The position numbers and the translations under genes are program-made. A stretch of 64,000 nucleotides of DNA from Gigaspora rosea (lineage: Eukaryota > Glomeromycota > Glomeromycetes > Diversisporales > Gigasporaceae): contig QKWP01001958.1 of the NCBI GenBank assembly GCA_003550325.1, positions 28,133 through 92,132 of the forward strand, written 5' to 3'. Below the pieces are notes generated by a model, which worked only from the letters and a program-made list of their open reading frames with translations, ran no database searches and was not told where the DNA came from. This document shows, piece after piece, positions 45,482-57,285 of this stretch (position 1 is its first letter; each line of letters starts with the position of its first letter).

Positions 45482-48054
45482 CCATAAAAGTTACCTGCGT
45501 CATAATACCCTCTTTTATTTTTTGGGGTATTTATAAATTCGCACACCGATTACGTCACGCATGGCGACCATCATATCGATTTTATCTTCCCATTTCTTTG
45601 ATTTGCATGCTTCTGGTAGCCCACCAGAACGTAGCCCAATAACAGCTTCGAACCCATCTCGTTGTTCTAGTGTTGTTTTAAACGCATGAAGATCTTCAAG
45701 GCGAAGTTGGAAAAATTTAAACTTTAATGTCTGTCCGTCTGTACATTTTAAATAATTTGATTGGTTAGATTTATTTAAGATCAGTCATGTGCAATAAACA
45801 ACTATAAACAATAACGCGTTTTTGAAATAAACGCGTAAGTGAAGTTCTTTTTTATTGGTTATCATATCAGATGATCGTCATCAAATTTGATTGGCCAATA
45901 TATCTTAAGTAACGATTAATATTTTCATATGTATCGTTATCATTAGTGAATAAGACTATTTGTTACGTATAATGTATAATGCTGTATACCTGTTATAAAA
46001 CTTTCTTACATTATAATTCGAATTAGTTTTGACATATGTACTAGTACAATCCCATTAATTAATCATTTATCACTTTAACAATCGAAATGATGTTTTATTT
46101 ACTTTAAACTTCAACATGAACACCTGGGGAATACTTAACTATCACGAAATTTATTATTATTATAGCCAATATCTGATATGTATTTGCACCCCTCCTCTAC
46201 ATTATATGTATATTCACATGTTCATATCTACAATAAATTATTTAGTCTTTCCGAATTATGAACCATCACAAATGACCTAAACATATAGCGTAAAAAAAGA
46301 CAAAAGTTCTCGGTAAGTACAAAAAGTATAAAAAAAGAGAAAATATCAAAAATAATATGTACGGTAATATTTGAGCTATAGTAAGAATTATATACATAAT
46401 TTATAATTTTATACGTATGTCTGTATACCTTTATACATTCAACTCGTGTCTTATAGAAGGACACATAAACTGGGATCACTAAGAGATCAGCAGGAGATCA
46501 GTGAGATCTCACTTCACAAAACATAAACTATATGACCAAGTTTTACAGAGAATGGCCAATTTTTTAAGTGTGCCATCATATGACATACCCCTCCTTTATA
46601 TGATTTTTAATATATAAAATCAAGTGTAATACTCATGCATAATATAAATTCAGTCATGCTAAACACGTACCAATAAATATTTATATGTGCTAGAAGCCTA
46701 TACTTGATATAATTTCTATGTTTCTAAACTTTAAAGTATCATAATTTTTATAAAAGCATTTTAAAAACCTTGCCAGTGACTTTGCTCTTTATAATAAGTT
46801 TTTAAAAATAGTCTCTATAAAAGTTTGATGCATTTTAAAGTTATACTATTTTTATTGTCAAGTATAGGCTTTCAGCACAAAAATAACGCATATAAATGTT
46901 TCTAATATTTACATTAAATATGGTCTATTTATTATATACAGTACCAATGTATCTTTTTTAAAAACAAAATTTCAGAAATTATTAATTATTTTGATATTTA
47001 AATGTACTGAATTATTGATTGTAAATACAAAATAATTAACTAATTGCTAGTGCAGCACAATCAGTTTTTATAATAATTTTAAATAATTGTAAATATTTTC
47101 ATTTAATAAATATTGTTGTTTTTTTAAAAAAAAATTGGAACAACATTGCAAGATAGTTAAAACAAATATAGCACAATAGTTAAAATAAATATCACAAGAT
47201 TAGAATTGGGGGCATGGCATTAAAGGGCATGTCTAGATTGGTTAGCAAATACTTCTCCTAAAGGTAGATAAGTACTGGCTATGTTGTATAACTGGTCCAA
47301 GTGAGAACTACTCCTATACCTCAGCAAGCTAGCCTTACTTCTCCTATATAACATAGCTAATTCCAACTAGATTTTGTAATACATTTCTATACTACTTCCA
47401 ACTTCTTGTAGAGCAGTTGGTGTTCTACTATTGGTTAAGCCAGAGAGCTTTGTTTTGTACTTCTCACCAGGTAGTTCATCAGTTAGAATTAATTTATAAA
47501 AATTTGTGAATTATAAGATTTTACTAATTAATTCTAGCTTTATGCACAAGTAAACTTGTAAAAGACTAAAAAAAATAACTTTAATATACTGTTAGCAAAT
47601 TTTTTTATTAAGTAAATCAATTTTAATTAATAAGACAATTTCATTTATTGTTATAAGTTCAACTTAACTTTAAATTTTTACAAAAATCAAATGATTTATT
47701 ATTAATTAATTTTTATAAAATATGTTTTGTGACAAAAGAATCTATTATAATACTAGTAAGCTTTTTAAAAATGACCATTGTCAAAAAATTATTTGATTTT
47801 TATAAAATTTTAAAAATAAGTAGAGTTTAATAGCAATCAAAATTTCTTAAAATAAAGATCAATTTACTTAATAAAAAAGCTACTATTAGCATATTACAAT
47901 TAGATTTTATTAAAACTTAAAATTAAAAATTTTATTTTTTTTGTTGTGTTAGTACTCAACATGTTATTGGCTAATTATACGGTGTGACAGACACTATCAT
48001 ATTATAATCATATGATTAAATTAATCTTCATATGTTTAGAAATAAGTGTTCTTG
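45482..48054. other. Intergenic with one GC-richer island
   Basis: No gene. 47207-47480 is less AT-rich and opens with a faintly tRNA-like GCATGTCTAGATTGGTTAGC; a loop CTCCTAA would suit an anticodon arm, but no box B follows. Possibly a SINE relic. 46600-46960 has inverted TTTAAAGTAT/CTATATAA-type words around TATACTTGA/TCAAGTATA (foldback-like). Confidence 0.4.
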
Positions 48055-48275
48055 CTATGCTTCAAACATTTTTTTTTTTTTAAAAAAAGAGAGGTCTATC
48101 CTCTATTTCTTTATTAATGATTTTGCAAATAATTACATATATGATTACATGTAGGGATTTGCTAATCTATAGGGAAGTAGAGGTAAGAGCTAGTTTACTC
48201 TCGACCAATTCTTTACTAGAATGGTCGTAGACCTCTAGCTTTCGAGTAATTTGTGTAGGGATAAGTGTCCTAGTG

Positions 48276-51200
48276 TTATAGAGAGTTGAATTTTTTTTGG
48301 ATATATAGGGGAGTAAGGGGTTTAGTTGGTGTCAAAGTTGGTGTCGTAAGCGGTGATGGGCAGGGAACTGCTTCATTATGTCGTGACATTCGGGAGGGAA
48401 GCCAAATTTTTTTGTATATGAATTCCATTATGGTGTGATGGATCAGAGGTACGTGTATTGTTTGAAGAAGTTTGGTGTTGAAGGGTGCCAAAGTCAGGTT
48501 GGTGATGAAGCCTATGGGGAGTTGTTGTTGTATGTGGAGGTGTGTATATGAGTTGATGAATCCGTCTACGTTGTATAGGGGTAATTAGAGTTTAGTAGCG
48601 ATCTTGATGAGAATTCTCTTAAGTTCTGTATTAAAATTGAAAGGGTTACTGATGCAAGTTAGTAGGTGTGGTACATCTTCTGAGGCTGAGTAACATCTTG
48701 GGCATAGGTGATTTGGATATTTCAATTGATTTCAGAGGTAGAAAAGAAGGTGGGTCAGGAGTTCTTCAGCCAGTAGTTTCACCTTGAAGTTTTTTAGGTT
48801 GGATGCGGAGGGGTTGGTGTATAGGCCTTTTGGTTTGTCATTGTATGAGAGAGAGTCCAAGGTGTGGTCCCAATGGATTTTAGCATAGGTTAGGTATTGG
48901 TCCCATAAGGATATCCTCTGTTGATTATGCCATTTTAAGTCGTTTGTAATCTGATGGAGTTGTTTCAATATTGTTTTTATAGGTTGTATACAGGAAGTGT
49001 CCATTAATAGTAGGGTGTATCTGTTGTAAATGAATTTGTGTGGTGTTAAGTCTAGCGGGAAGGGTGAGGGTGAATTATCAATTATTAGATCTTTATCAAA
49101 GATCACGGTGACTTCTCTATCAATGAGTAGTGAGAATAGTGTTCGTAATATAAAGGGGAAGGGAGTTCCGTCTAGTTTTTGTTGTTTGAAGTGTTGGAGG
49201 TTGGTTATGTGTTCGATTGTTTGTAGCAGTAATGTGTTGTTGGTAGTAATATTTATTTTTGGCGTGGAGTCTATTGTTGTGATGATGAAGGTCAGGAGTG
49301 AAATTAATGTGTTCATTTTGGATGGCCAGTGTAGGTTGTAGCAGTGTAGAGGGTCTTTTCTAGTATTTATTTTGCATATTGCCGTATGTTTTTTTATTTC
49401 AGTTATTTTTTCTATTCTGGTAAATAGCTGTATAGATATTTTCTTTTTTTTAAAGTTTGTAGATGTTAATGATTTCTATAGGGAGGTTGGAGGGTTTTCG
49501 AATAATGGTAAAGGTCTTGGTAGTATTGGTTCGGGTTGTATATTATGGGGTGTTGGGAGTGTGTTGGATGATAGTGCCCTATGAATATCAGTTAGGTCAG
49601 CGTATATTATACGTTTACAGCTGACTAGAATGTTATATATCCGGTGATTATTTAGTGTGATATAGCAGTGTTTCGTTTTGTTTTTTCTGTCTTTGAACTT
49701 GCAACCTGTGCATGGTTCTAGTTGGCCTAATAAGTTCGAGTAGATGTAGTGTTTCCCTTTATAATTGGTTGAGTAGGGGTTGAATATTCTGGCGATTTGT
49801 TTGTCTCTCGTGATCATCCATCCTTTATTAACTGGGGTCCACGGTGGAGTTGTAAAAGGGTTAGGGTTTACTAATTTAAAGGAGGGTACTGTCGTAGATG
49901 TGATGAGTTCGTGTATTTGGTAGAACCATTTTGGGGTCCTCCCTCTAATAATCTTTTTTATATTGTGTTGGAAGTTTTGCTAGTTTAGGAACCTGTCATT
50001 TTTCCAGTTTATTAACTGCTCTATACAACTTATATTGTGTTCATTAAGTTTCTCTTTATAATATGTTCCTTTAGAGTGGTTTGATAGTATGTTGTTGATG
50101 GTGGTTTCTATTATGTTTGATGTGGTAGGCCAATTATTTAGGAGTCAGACTAGTTTTAGATATAGTTTATATAGTGCGAGTACGGCTTGTGCGGTGTATG
50201 TACGGAATTGTGATGTAGGAAAGACGGGTTCTTCTTCTAAGATTAAAACATTTGATATAGTAGAGTCTTGTAGTTGTTGTATTCTGAGTTTTAGGTATGA
50301 TTTGTCGAAGTGGTGGTGGTTTAATCCCTTGATTAGAGTGGAGGTTAAGGTTGAGAGTTGAGCTTGTTCTAGGTCGCGTAGGGCATATATTCCAGTACAG
50401 AAGAGAAATGAGTTAGACACTCCTCTTGCTAGTTTCCCTTTCTGTTTTATGGTGTTGAGGTAAGTTCTTTTTATGGTATTCATTTGTGTGGGATTTAAAT
50501 ATGAAGAAAGAAGTCGATATTGTAAGCGGGGGGTGATGACGTGATTGATTATATATATCGCTTGTTTTTCTGTGATTTTGGCAAATTTTATTTTCTTTAA
50601 GTTGGTAGTAATTTCATGGATAATTAATTTTTGAATATGGGTATGTTTTCCGTTAGCTGTATACCAGGCTCCAAGATATTTTAAGGGGGTATTGTGTGGT
50701 AGAGCCGTTATTTCGGTATTGTTGAAGGTAATTGAAGGATGTGAGGGTGTATGTAGTGAATTTATGATGAGGAATGATTTTTCGGGGTTGACTCGAATGT
50801 TGTTGAGCTTGTAACAACTAGTTGCAGTAGTTAGTATATTTATTAGTGTTTTCTTATCAGGAGCGACCCACAGGGAGTCATCCATATAGGCCATGATTGA
50901 GGTATTAATTTCCTTTGGTGGGGAGGTAGGGATTGTACTGGTGTAGCCGATATAGCGTTGCTGTATGGTAGAGATTAGAGGGTCGTAGTATATTTTCCAG
51001 AGGAGAGGGAGAAAGTCTCTCCTTGGTCGATACCATCTTGAACTGGATATGGTTCTGTGAATCCTAGGTTAGTAATTACACGGTTAGTTCGGTGTGAGAG
51101 AAGGTAGGTTAAAAGTTCTATTATTGGTAAAGGGATTTTTATTCGATGTAGAGCCTTTTTTAAAGTTGCTATGTTGACGGAGTCAAAGGCCTTGGACATA

Positions 51201-53252
51201 TCTTGCGATAATGCCCAGATTTCTTTTCCGTTTGTATTGGCATCTTTGATCATTTGTGTGAGTTGCGTGACTGGCTGTACTGTGAACTGGTGGGGGAATG
51301 CTACAAAGTTCATAGGGGAGAGGACTTTATAGCGCATTATTACTGTGGTTAATCTGTTGTTTAAGATCTTTGTAAATAGTTTCTGCGTATAGTCTATTAA
51401 AGTTATCGGCCTCGTAGTACTCAGGTCATAATTGTATTTTTTCTTTTTTGAGATAGGCCATATGTTTGCTTGTAACCAGTGGTTGGGTGCACAGTTGAGT
51501 TTTAGGCAGTTATTAAGGATGTCGAGAAGTATTTCCAGGGCTGAGGTGGGGAGGTTTTGCAGGATCTCATTTGAGATGGGTATGGGACCAGTTGCTTTAT
51601 TCTTTGGGGTTTGCGATATGGTTTGTTAGAGTTCATCTATAGTAATAGGTTTAGTGACAGGTTCGTAAATTGTGGGGTCGATCTTTTTTATGGGATGATA
51701 AATTTCTTCCCATTCTGCTTGCCAGTCTATATTTTGAGGATTAGCTTTGGTCCATAGTTTAAAGTGTCTCCTGATGTGTTCTTTGATTTCTGTTTTTTCT
51801 GTTATGACTTGGTCGGAGAAAATAATTTTATCAGTTTTAACTGGCTCGGATCTTCGTTGTAGGATGCTGTCCAGCATTCGACTAGTGTTGTTCTTAAAGT
51901 CATCGTAATGCCTGTTTATGTAGAAGTTTATACTTTATTTTGTTCTTGGAGTTTTTCTAGATTTCTAGCTGCCCATATGGTGTGTTTAATTTGTTTGAGA
52001 TTAATGATAGTTTGTGTGAGTGTAGAAGTAATATCTGCTGGAGTGAGGAGTTCAATGTCTAGCGCAGCTAGTTTGGCGGCTTTTGTTAAGAATTCATTGC
52101 AAGGGTTTATCATGTCGACTGTAGAAGGAGATGATGCATTTGTTAGTCTTCTAAGGCATTTATTTATAGATTTTAATGCGAGATGGAGGTGAGTAGTCTT
52201 CAAGGAAAAGGCGTAAAAGGGTTTTGGAGATTTAAATGAGAAGGGTATTTGGTTGTTGATTATTTGTTTTATCTTGGTGGCCCATTTGTTCCATGTCTTA
52301 TTTAATGTAGTTATGTTCTATGTTTCTTCGGCGGTGACGTTCCAGTCGCAGTTGTCTACTTCTGAGGTGAAGTCCTCCCAGTTCTCTTTGGTCATCTTTT
52401 TGTAGTGGTATATCTTCCTCTTTTTTTTTTTGTTTCTAATAGTTTTTTGTTTTGAGATATCTATGTTCCAAGATGTAGTAATGATTCGGTAATCGCTATC
52501 TGTGATGTAAGTGGTGTCAATTAATTCTATTTTTTCCATATCTAAGAGGATTTCTGAGTTGCACCATATGTCGTCAATCTGACTAGTTGTATTAGGGCCA
52601 ATCCAGGTGGGGTCCGTTATATTGTGGAACGAAAGTAGGCTAGTAGCGTTGGCGGAGTTGAGGTTTTGGAAGAGTTGGAACTTCTTGTCTCTGTTTTGGT
52701 TCGCATTGAAATCCCCGAGGATGATAATGTTCCAGTTCTTGTTCTTTGCTTCTAGAAACCAAGCGAAGACTTTTTCTTGGGTTTTTTTGTATAACTCCGG
52801 ATGGTTTGCTTGTGATGGTATGTAAGTGGAGATAATGCGAGTTTTGTTAGAAGGAAAGTAGAAATCAATATAGATTGCAGACCCTGGTAGGGTTCTGATG
52901 TCATGTATGTATGGTTGTAGTTCGTTGTAAACCATAATTGTGGTACCTAGGCTTGTGTCTCTCTGTTGGGGGTATATGGTATGAAGTTTGAGGAGTATAT
53001 GTGGTATAGAGGGTTGGAGAGATTTTTTGCTTTGTTGTCAGTGAGTTTAGTTTCAGTAATGGCTATGATATGGAGGTTCGATTTAGCACAGTATTCAATC
53101 CAGTTTTGTATTTTAAGTGGTTGTGACATTTCGCGGATATTATGGGTAGAGATTTTAATATTGTTGTTAATTCCATCAAGTTTTATAATGCTTCTTTTAG
53201 GTTCTGACAGTTGTGCCGGTAGTTGTGTATCATCTTCTTTTTCAGACATCAT
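48276..53252 (-). pseudogene. LINE copy 2 ORF2: AP endonuclease, reverse transcriptase, RNase H-like, zinc knuckle
   Basis: The ATG at 53250-53252 overlaps the ORF1 stop. Endonuclease: ISTHNIREM, TETKLTD, ILGDFNANQ, SQIDDIWCN and SDYRI, where the catalytic SDH has become SDY. Reverse transcriptase: LSQDMSKAFDSVN (motif A), DGIDQGETFSL (motif B), AYMDDSLW (motif C, 50875-50894), then KYLGAWY. C-terminal parts: finger CTGCKFKD...HCY (about 49690), degenerate RNase H-like region (WPSKMNTLISLLTF), knuckle LCPRCYSASEDVPHLLTC and IWLPSRMSRHNE, stop at 48276. Frameshifts and stops occur at many points (for example near 52940, 52318, 51626, 50145, 48732). The element cannot make its own enzymes. Confidence 0.92.
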
Positions 53253-55563
53253 CGTAATCATAGAGGTTCCAATCTGGTTTTGGCTGGTCGAGTAGTTGGA
53301 ATAAGTATGATAGAGTAGCTCTGAAGTCGAATTTTTCACAGAGTAAGTCAATAGTAGGAATGACCTTTTCGTAGTCGGATATCGGTAGGTCGATGGATAA
53401 GGTGGGTAGTGTTTTTTCAATAGTTTTCTTGAGGGTTTCAAGATCATTTGGTAGTATCGGTCTTTTGTTGGGGTTCACAGGTTGGTTTCGTTCTTTTACA
53501 GGAATTTTTAACCAGGATTGTGGGAGTTGTTGGAAGAAATAGAATTTTCGCAGCTTTCTTGCAGTAATGACTAGTTCCTTGGAGCTTGTGATAGGTATAT
53601 TAAGTTCTATTTCTTTGATTTTCCTGAAGTCCCAAGGGAGTTCAGGCTTGTTTGTGAAGTTGATTTCAGTATAAGCGCTAGATAGTGGTTCTGAAATGTG
53701 GTATTCATCTATTACTTCTGAAATAAAGTTTTTACAGTGGTATGGTCCATTAGTAGGAAGGTGTATTCGCCTTTTAATTTTAGATCTGCTGGTTCTTTTG
53801 GCAGACGTTTTTTCTGACGGAGATAGTCATTGGGCAGTCTCTTGAAACGGTAGTATTCCTTTAAGATGTCTATATGTTGTTTGAAATCTGACTTATTTTT
53901 AGCAGCAAAGGGAAATAAGTGTCGGATCTTAATGTTTAATTTTTGTAGAGTAACTGGAAGTTGTGGCTTCACTTCTGCTACCGGTAGTGAGAAATATGAA
54001 GCCAGAAGTTCTTTAAAGGTGTAATAATTGCGCAATTCCCTACAATATTCTGGGAGGGATCGGAGGTCGGCGTATTCTGTGATAGGGAAGTGGTTGGTTA
54101 TCTCAGAGGTCAAGTCTGCAGGGTAGGATGGGAGTGGCATGCGTGTGTGTTTAAAGTATGCCTCAGGGAGTTGTTGAAATGAGAAGATCAATCGGAGCGT
54201 GCTAACTATCTAGCGAGTATCATAACGGTCGATAATTGGTAATTGGAAAGAAAATATGGAACAGATATTTTTGTCAATGTCATCCGGCTGTTCAGGAAGA
54301 GGGACGATAGTTTCACCGAGTATATTTTTCGCTATTGTACGTGCAGTTGTAAAGTCAATGTGTTTTTCTATTTTTCCAAAGCCCCATAAATAGAAAATCC
54401 AGCTAGTAATCTCATAGCCATTTAAGTCTATGAAGTCTAGGTTCTTTAGATAGTCGATTGCAATTTTTTGTCGTAGGCCAAAGAATATTTGGTCTTATTG
54501 GTTTGTTGGTTATCGGTATGTTGTGTAATCTTTTATATCGATCTATAGCTTTGTTCAGTAGTGTAGAAAATTCTATTTGATAGGGGGCTTGGGCTGAGGC
54601 TATTCGAGTAAAGGAGCGGAAGAAAGCTGTGTATTTGTGGCGTAGTTTTGCATCAATAGCAGTCAGAATTTGGATATTGGTCGGATTTGTATTTAATTTA
54701 TGTCTAATAAAAGCTGTAAGGTTTTCTTTTGACTGCAGAATTTCCATGATTTTGTCTGTGTGCTAGGTCTCTTCGTCGAAATTGTCAACTCTCAAGTTTT
54801 GACATATCTCTTTTAGTTTTTTCTCTACTTGGTCTTTCTATTTGTATAAAATTCCTTGTCGAGGGGCTTTATTACGGATGGTGGTGCTTCTGCCGAATGC
54901 GATTGCACTGTAGGTGGGTTTCGGAGATAAGGTAGCTCGATGTGTTTGTTGTGATGATTCCGGTTCTGATTCTATTGTGTTGTCTGACGTAATTTCCATT
55001 TCGGTATTCTCTTGCTTGTTTGCCATGTTTTCAGATAGTGAGTATATTTTAGGCTCAGTGGTGTCAAAGTCAAAGAAATTGGCTTCTGTAAGTACTGGAT
55101 GGCATTGGTCGTTCGTCTGGGGAGTTAGGTCGGAAGGAACTGCATCAGATCCGGTACTCAGGTCCGGTACTTGTAGTGTTGAGGTCAGCTGATTGGTCTG
55201 TTGATTTGTCGTGCTGGTCCCGTGATCTACATAAGGGTTGTCGTAGGAAAATGTTATGGGTGCTAATGTGGGTCCTGAGAAGATTTTGTAGTTTGTTGTG
55301 ATCGGGAGGTCCGCTAACGTCATAGTTGAAATATTCGGGGTCTCAGTAGATTTTCCCAAGTTTTCTATATTTGTTTCGCTGCTATTATCTAGGAAGGGTA
55401 TCCTAGGTGTTTTAGTCGAAAGGGTAGCAGTGGATTTTATTTTTTTTGTAGTATGGTCTTTGTCGTTATCATCTATATCCATAGCAGTATGAGGAGTGGC
55501 ACAGATATGCATGTCTGTACTTCCATGTTCATAGTCTTGTGTTGCCGACATAGTCGGCAACAA
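53242..55563 (-). pseudogene. LINE copy 2 ORF1: Ser/Thr-rich N-terminus plus tandem-repeat protein
   Basis: Starts MLPTMSATQDYEHG. About 230 residues are Thr/Ser/Pro/acidic and look disordered. Downstream come repeated ~50-60 residue modules with the pattern LP..P.DL....FPI.(D/N)Y..L...LR.YY.F..LP..Y, for example PLPSYPADLTSEITNHFPIT and CRELRNYYTFKELLASYF, ending in WNLYDYDDV. Lesions include in-frame TAG at 54838-54840, another TAG shortly after, and at least two frameshifts (between 54412 and 54191, and between 53712 and 53478) that together restore the frame. By analogy with other LINEs it should bind element RNA; the repeat fold is not one I recognise, and no CCHC knuckle or RRM is visible. 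Confidence 0.85.
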
Positions 55564-55774
55564 TTTTGTTGAAAAAAGTGCTGTACAAGCGGTTTGGGTC
55601 CTTCTACGCTTGATTTTGTAGTCCGGAAATGGTGACAGTAGCTAGTGCTATTATTTACTTAACCTTAATTATGTTTGTGTACGAAAAAGTGCTCTTTGCT
55701 ATAGTAATTTTGTTGTTTATATGATTTTCAGGGGTGTACGGGAAAGAGTTCCTTATTGACCTATGCTTCAAACA

Positions 55775-56882
55775 ATTATTAAAAATATTGATATAATATT
55801 AATCAATTATAACTTTTTGTATTAAGTATACTTGTTTAGCTATATAAAATTAGCATATTTTGTCTTGCTTTCTTTAAAATTTGAAAAAAGAATGCTTAAT
55901 TATAAAATTTTTATCAAAAATTTAAAATTAAGCATTTGCTTTAAATTTTAAAATAGATAAAATAAAATATACCAAAATAATGTATTTTTTGGTACTGAGC
56001 TAGTTTATTTAGAACAAAAAGTTAGAATTTTTTATAAAATTTAGAGAATTATAGAAATTTGTATAATTTTATTAATAAAATTATTAAAAATATTATCCCT
56101 TAAACTGTATAGCGTACATATTTGTACACTAAAATTTTTAAAGCCTTATTGCATAAAATTTTATTAGGCTTTTACCCCTACTTTATAAGCTAAAATAAAA
56201 GCATGTCACATGTTAAATGCTATATAATTCCTATTTCATAAATTTTCTTTTATAATTTTTAAAAAATTAGTAATCTAATGTGGATCGTAATAGGATCGTA
56301 ATAGGACTTTGAAAGTCCAAATTTAATACTAAAAAAGGAACCTGCACATAACACTTATCAAAATTCTTCCCAATTGTCACGCACAGGTTTTTTCATAATA
56401 CAACATTAAAGTCGATTATAGATACTTTATAACAACTTTATATAATTGGTTTTTGAGACAATGATATAGAGATATGGTGGCCCAAAGTTTGGTTCGCAAA
56501 GCATACTTCATAGCTATCAGCTAAAGTTTTATTTGATATTTAGACCATACGAAGTGTTCTACACTGTGACTATGGAGTGTGCTATGTAACTTGAGTTTAT
56601 GAAAGTCACCATAACCAATAGAATAGAGTTTTTATTAAAAAAATTTTTTTAGAGCTTAATTTTCTTTTAAAAATTTTAGCGTACAAATATGTACGCTAAA
56701 ATATACGGTTTAAGGGATACAGTTATTCCTCTATATAGTCACCCTCTATATAATTATATCATATGTAATTACATTTATGTTTAGGCCAAACTGTAATTTA
56801 ATTTATAAGAAAAAACCCTATATAAACACAGCCTCCTAATAAGCATATTTTTAAAAAATCTACTATGTGCCCAACTGTGTGA
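55775..56882. other. Spacer between two LINEs, contains a MITE
   Basis: AT-rich. 55850-55990 is self-complementary around TAAAATTTG...GAATGCTTAATT / AATTAAGCATTTGC. The rest is described under 56094-56719. No gene. Confidence 0.5.
56094..56719. mobile_element. 626 bp inverted-repeat element
   Basis: The left end TATCCCTTAAACTGTATA and a right end reverse-complementing to TATCCCTTAAACCGTATA pair, and both continue into the palindrome AGCGTACATATTTGTACGC, then TAAAATTTTTAAA. No ORF; superfamily unclear. Confidence 0.7.
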
Positions 56883-56915
56883 TTTTTTTTTTTTTTTTTT
56901 TTTTAAAAAGAGAGG

Positions 56916-57250
56916 TCTATCCTCTAATTCTTTATTAAGATTTTGTAGATTATATATATATGATTACATGTAGGAATTACTAATCTAAAGGGAAGTAGAG
57001 ATAAGAGCTAGGGTTTACTCTCGGCCTTATTCTTTACTAGAATGGCCGTAGACCTCTAGTTTTTGGAAAGGATGTTGTTGATANCTCTAATTCTTTATTA
57101 AGATTTTGTAGATTATATATATATGATTACATGTAGGAATTACTAATCTAAATGGAAGTAGAGATAAGAACTAGGATTTACTCTCGGCCTTATTCTTTAC
57201 TAGAATGGCCATAGACCTCTAGTTTTTGGAAAGGATGTTGTTGATAGAAA
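56916..57250 (-). repeat. 3' UTR of LINE copy 3 present twice in tandem, joined at an N
   Basis: 56916-57083 and 57085-57250 are almost identical (CTCTAATTCTTTATTAAGAT to GATGTTGTTGATA). The ambiguous base at 57084 is exactly at the junction. Copy 2 has a single version. An assembly join artefact is likely; a real duplication is possible. Confidence 0.85.
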
Positions 57251-57285
57251 AGTTATTAGTGAGAATGAATTTGTCGATTTTTTGT

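Larger units (their letters stand above)
48069..55760 (-). mobile_element. LINE copy 2: complete 7.7 kb element
   Basis: A perfect 14 bp direct repeat CTATGCTTCAAACA flanks it (48055-48068 and 55761-55774). The 3' end is a T-run at 48069-48081 (poly-A on the sense strand) preceded on the sense strand by AATAAA (48110-48115) and GAGGATAGACCTC. The 5' UTR is about 200 nt (55564-55760). It carries ORF1 (53242-55563) and ORF2 (48276-53252), both damaged. Confidence 0.95.
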
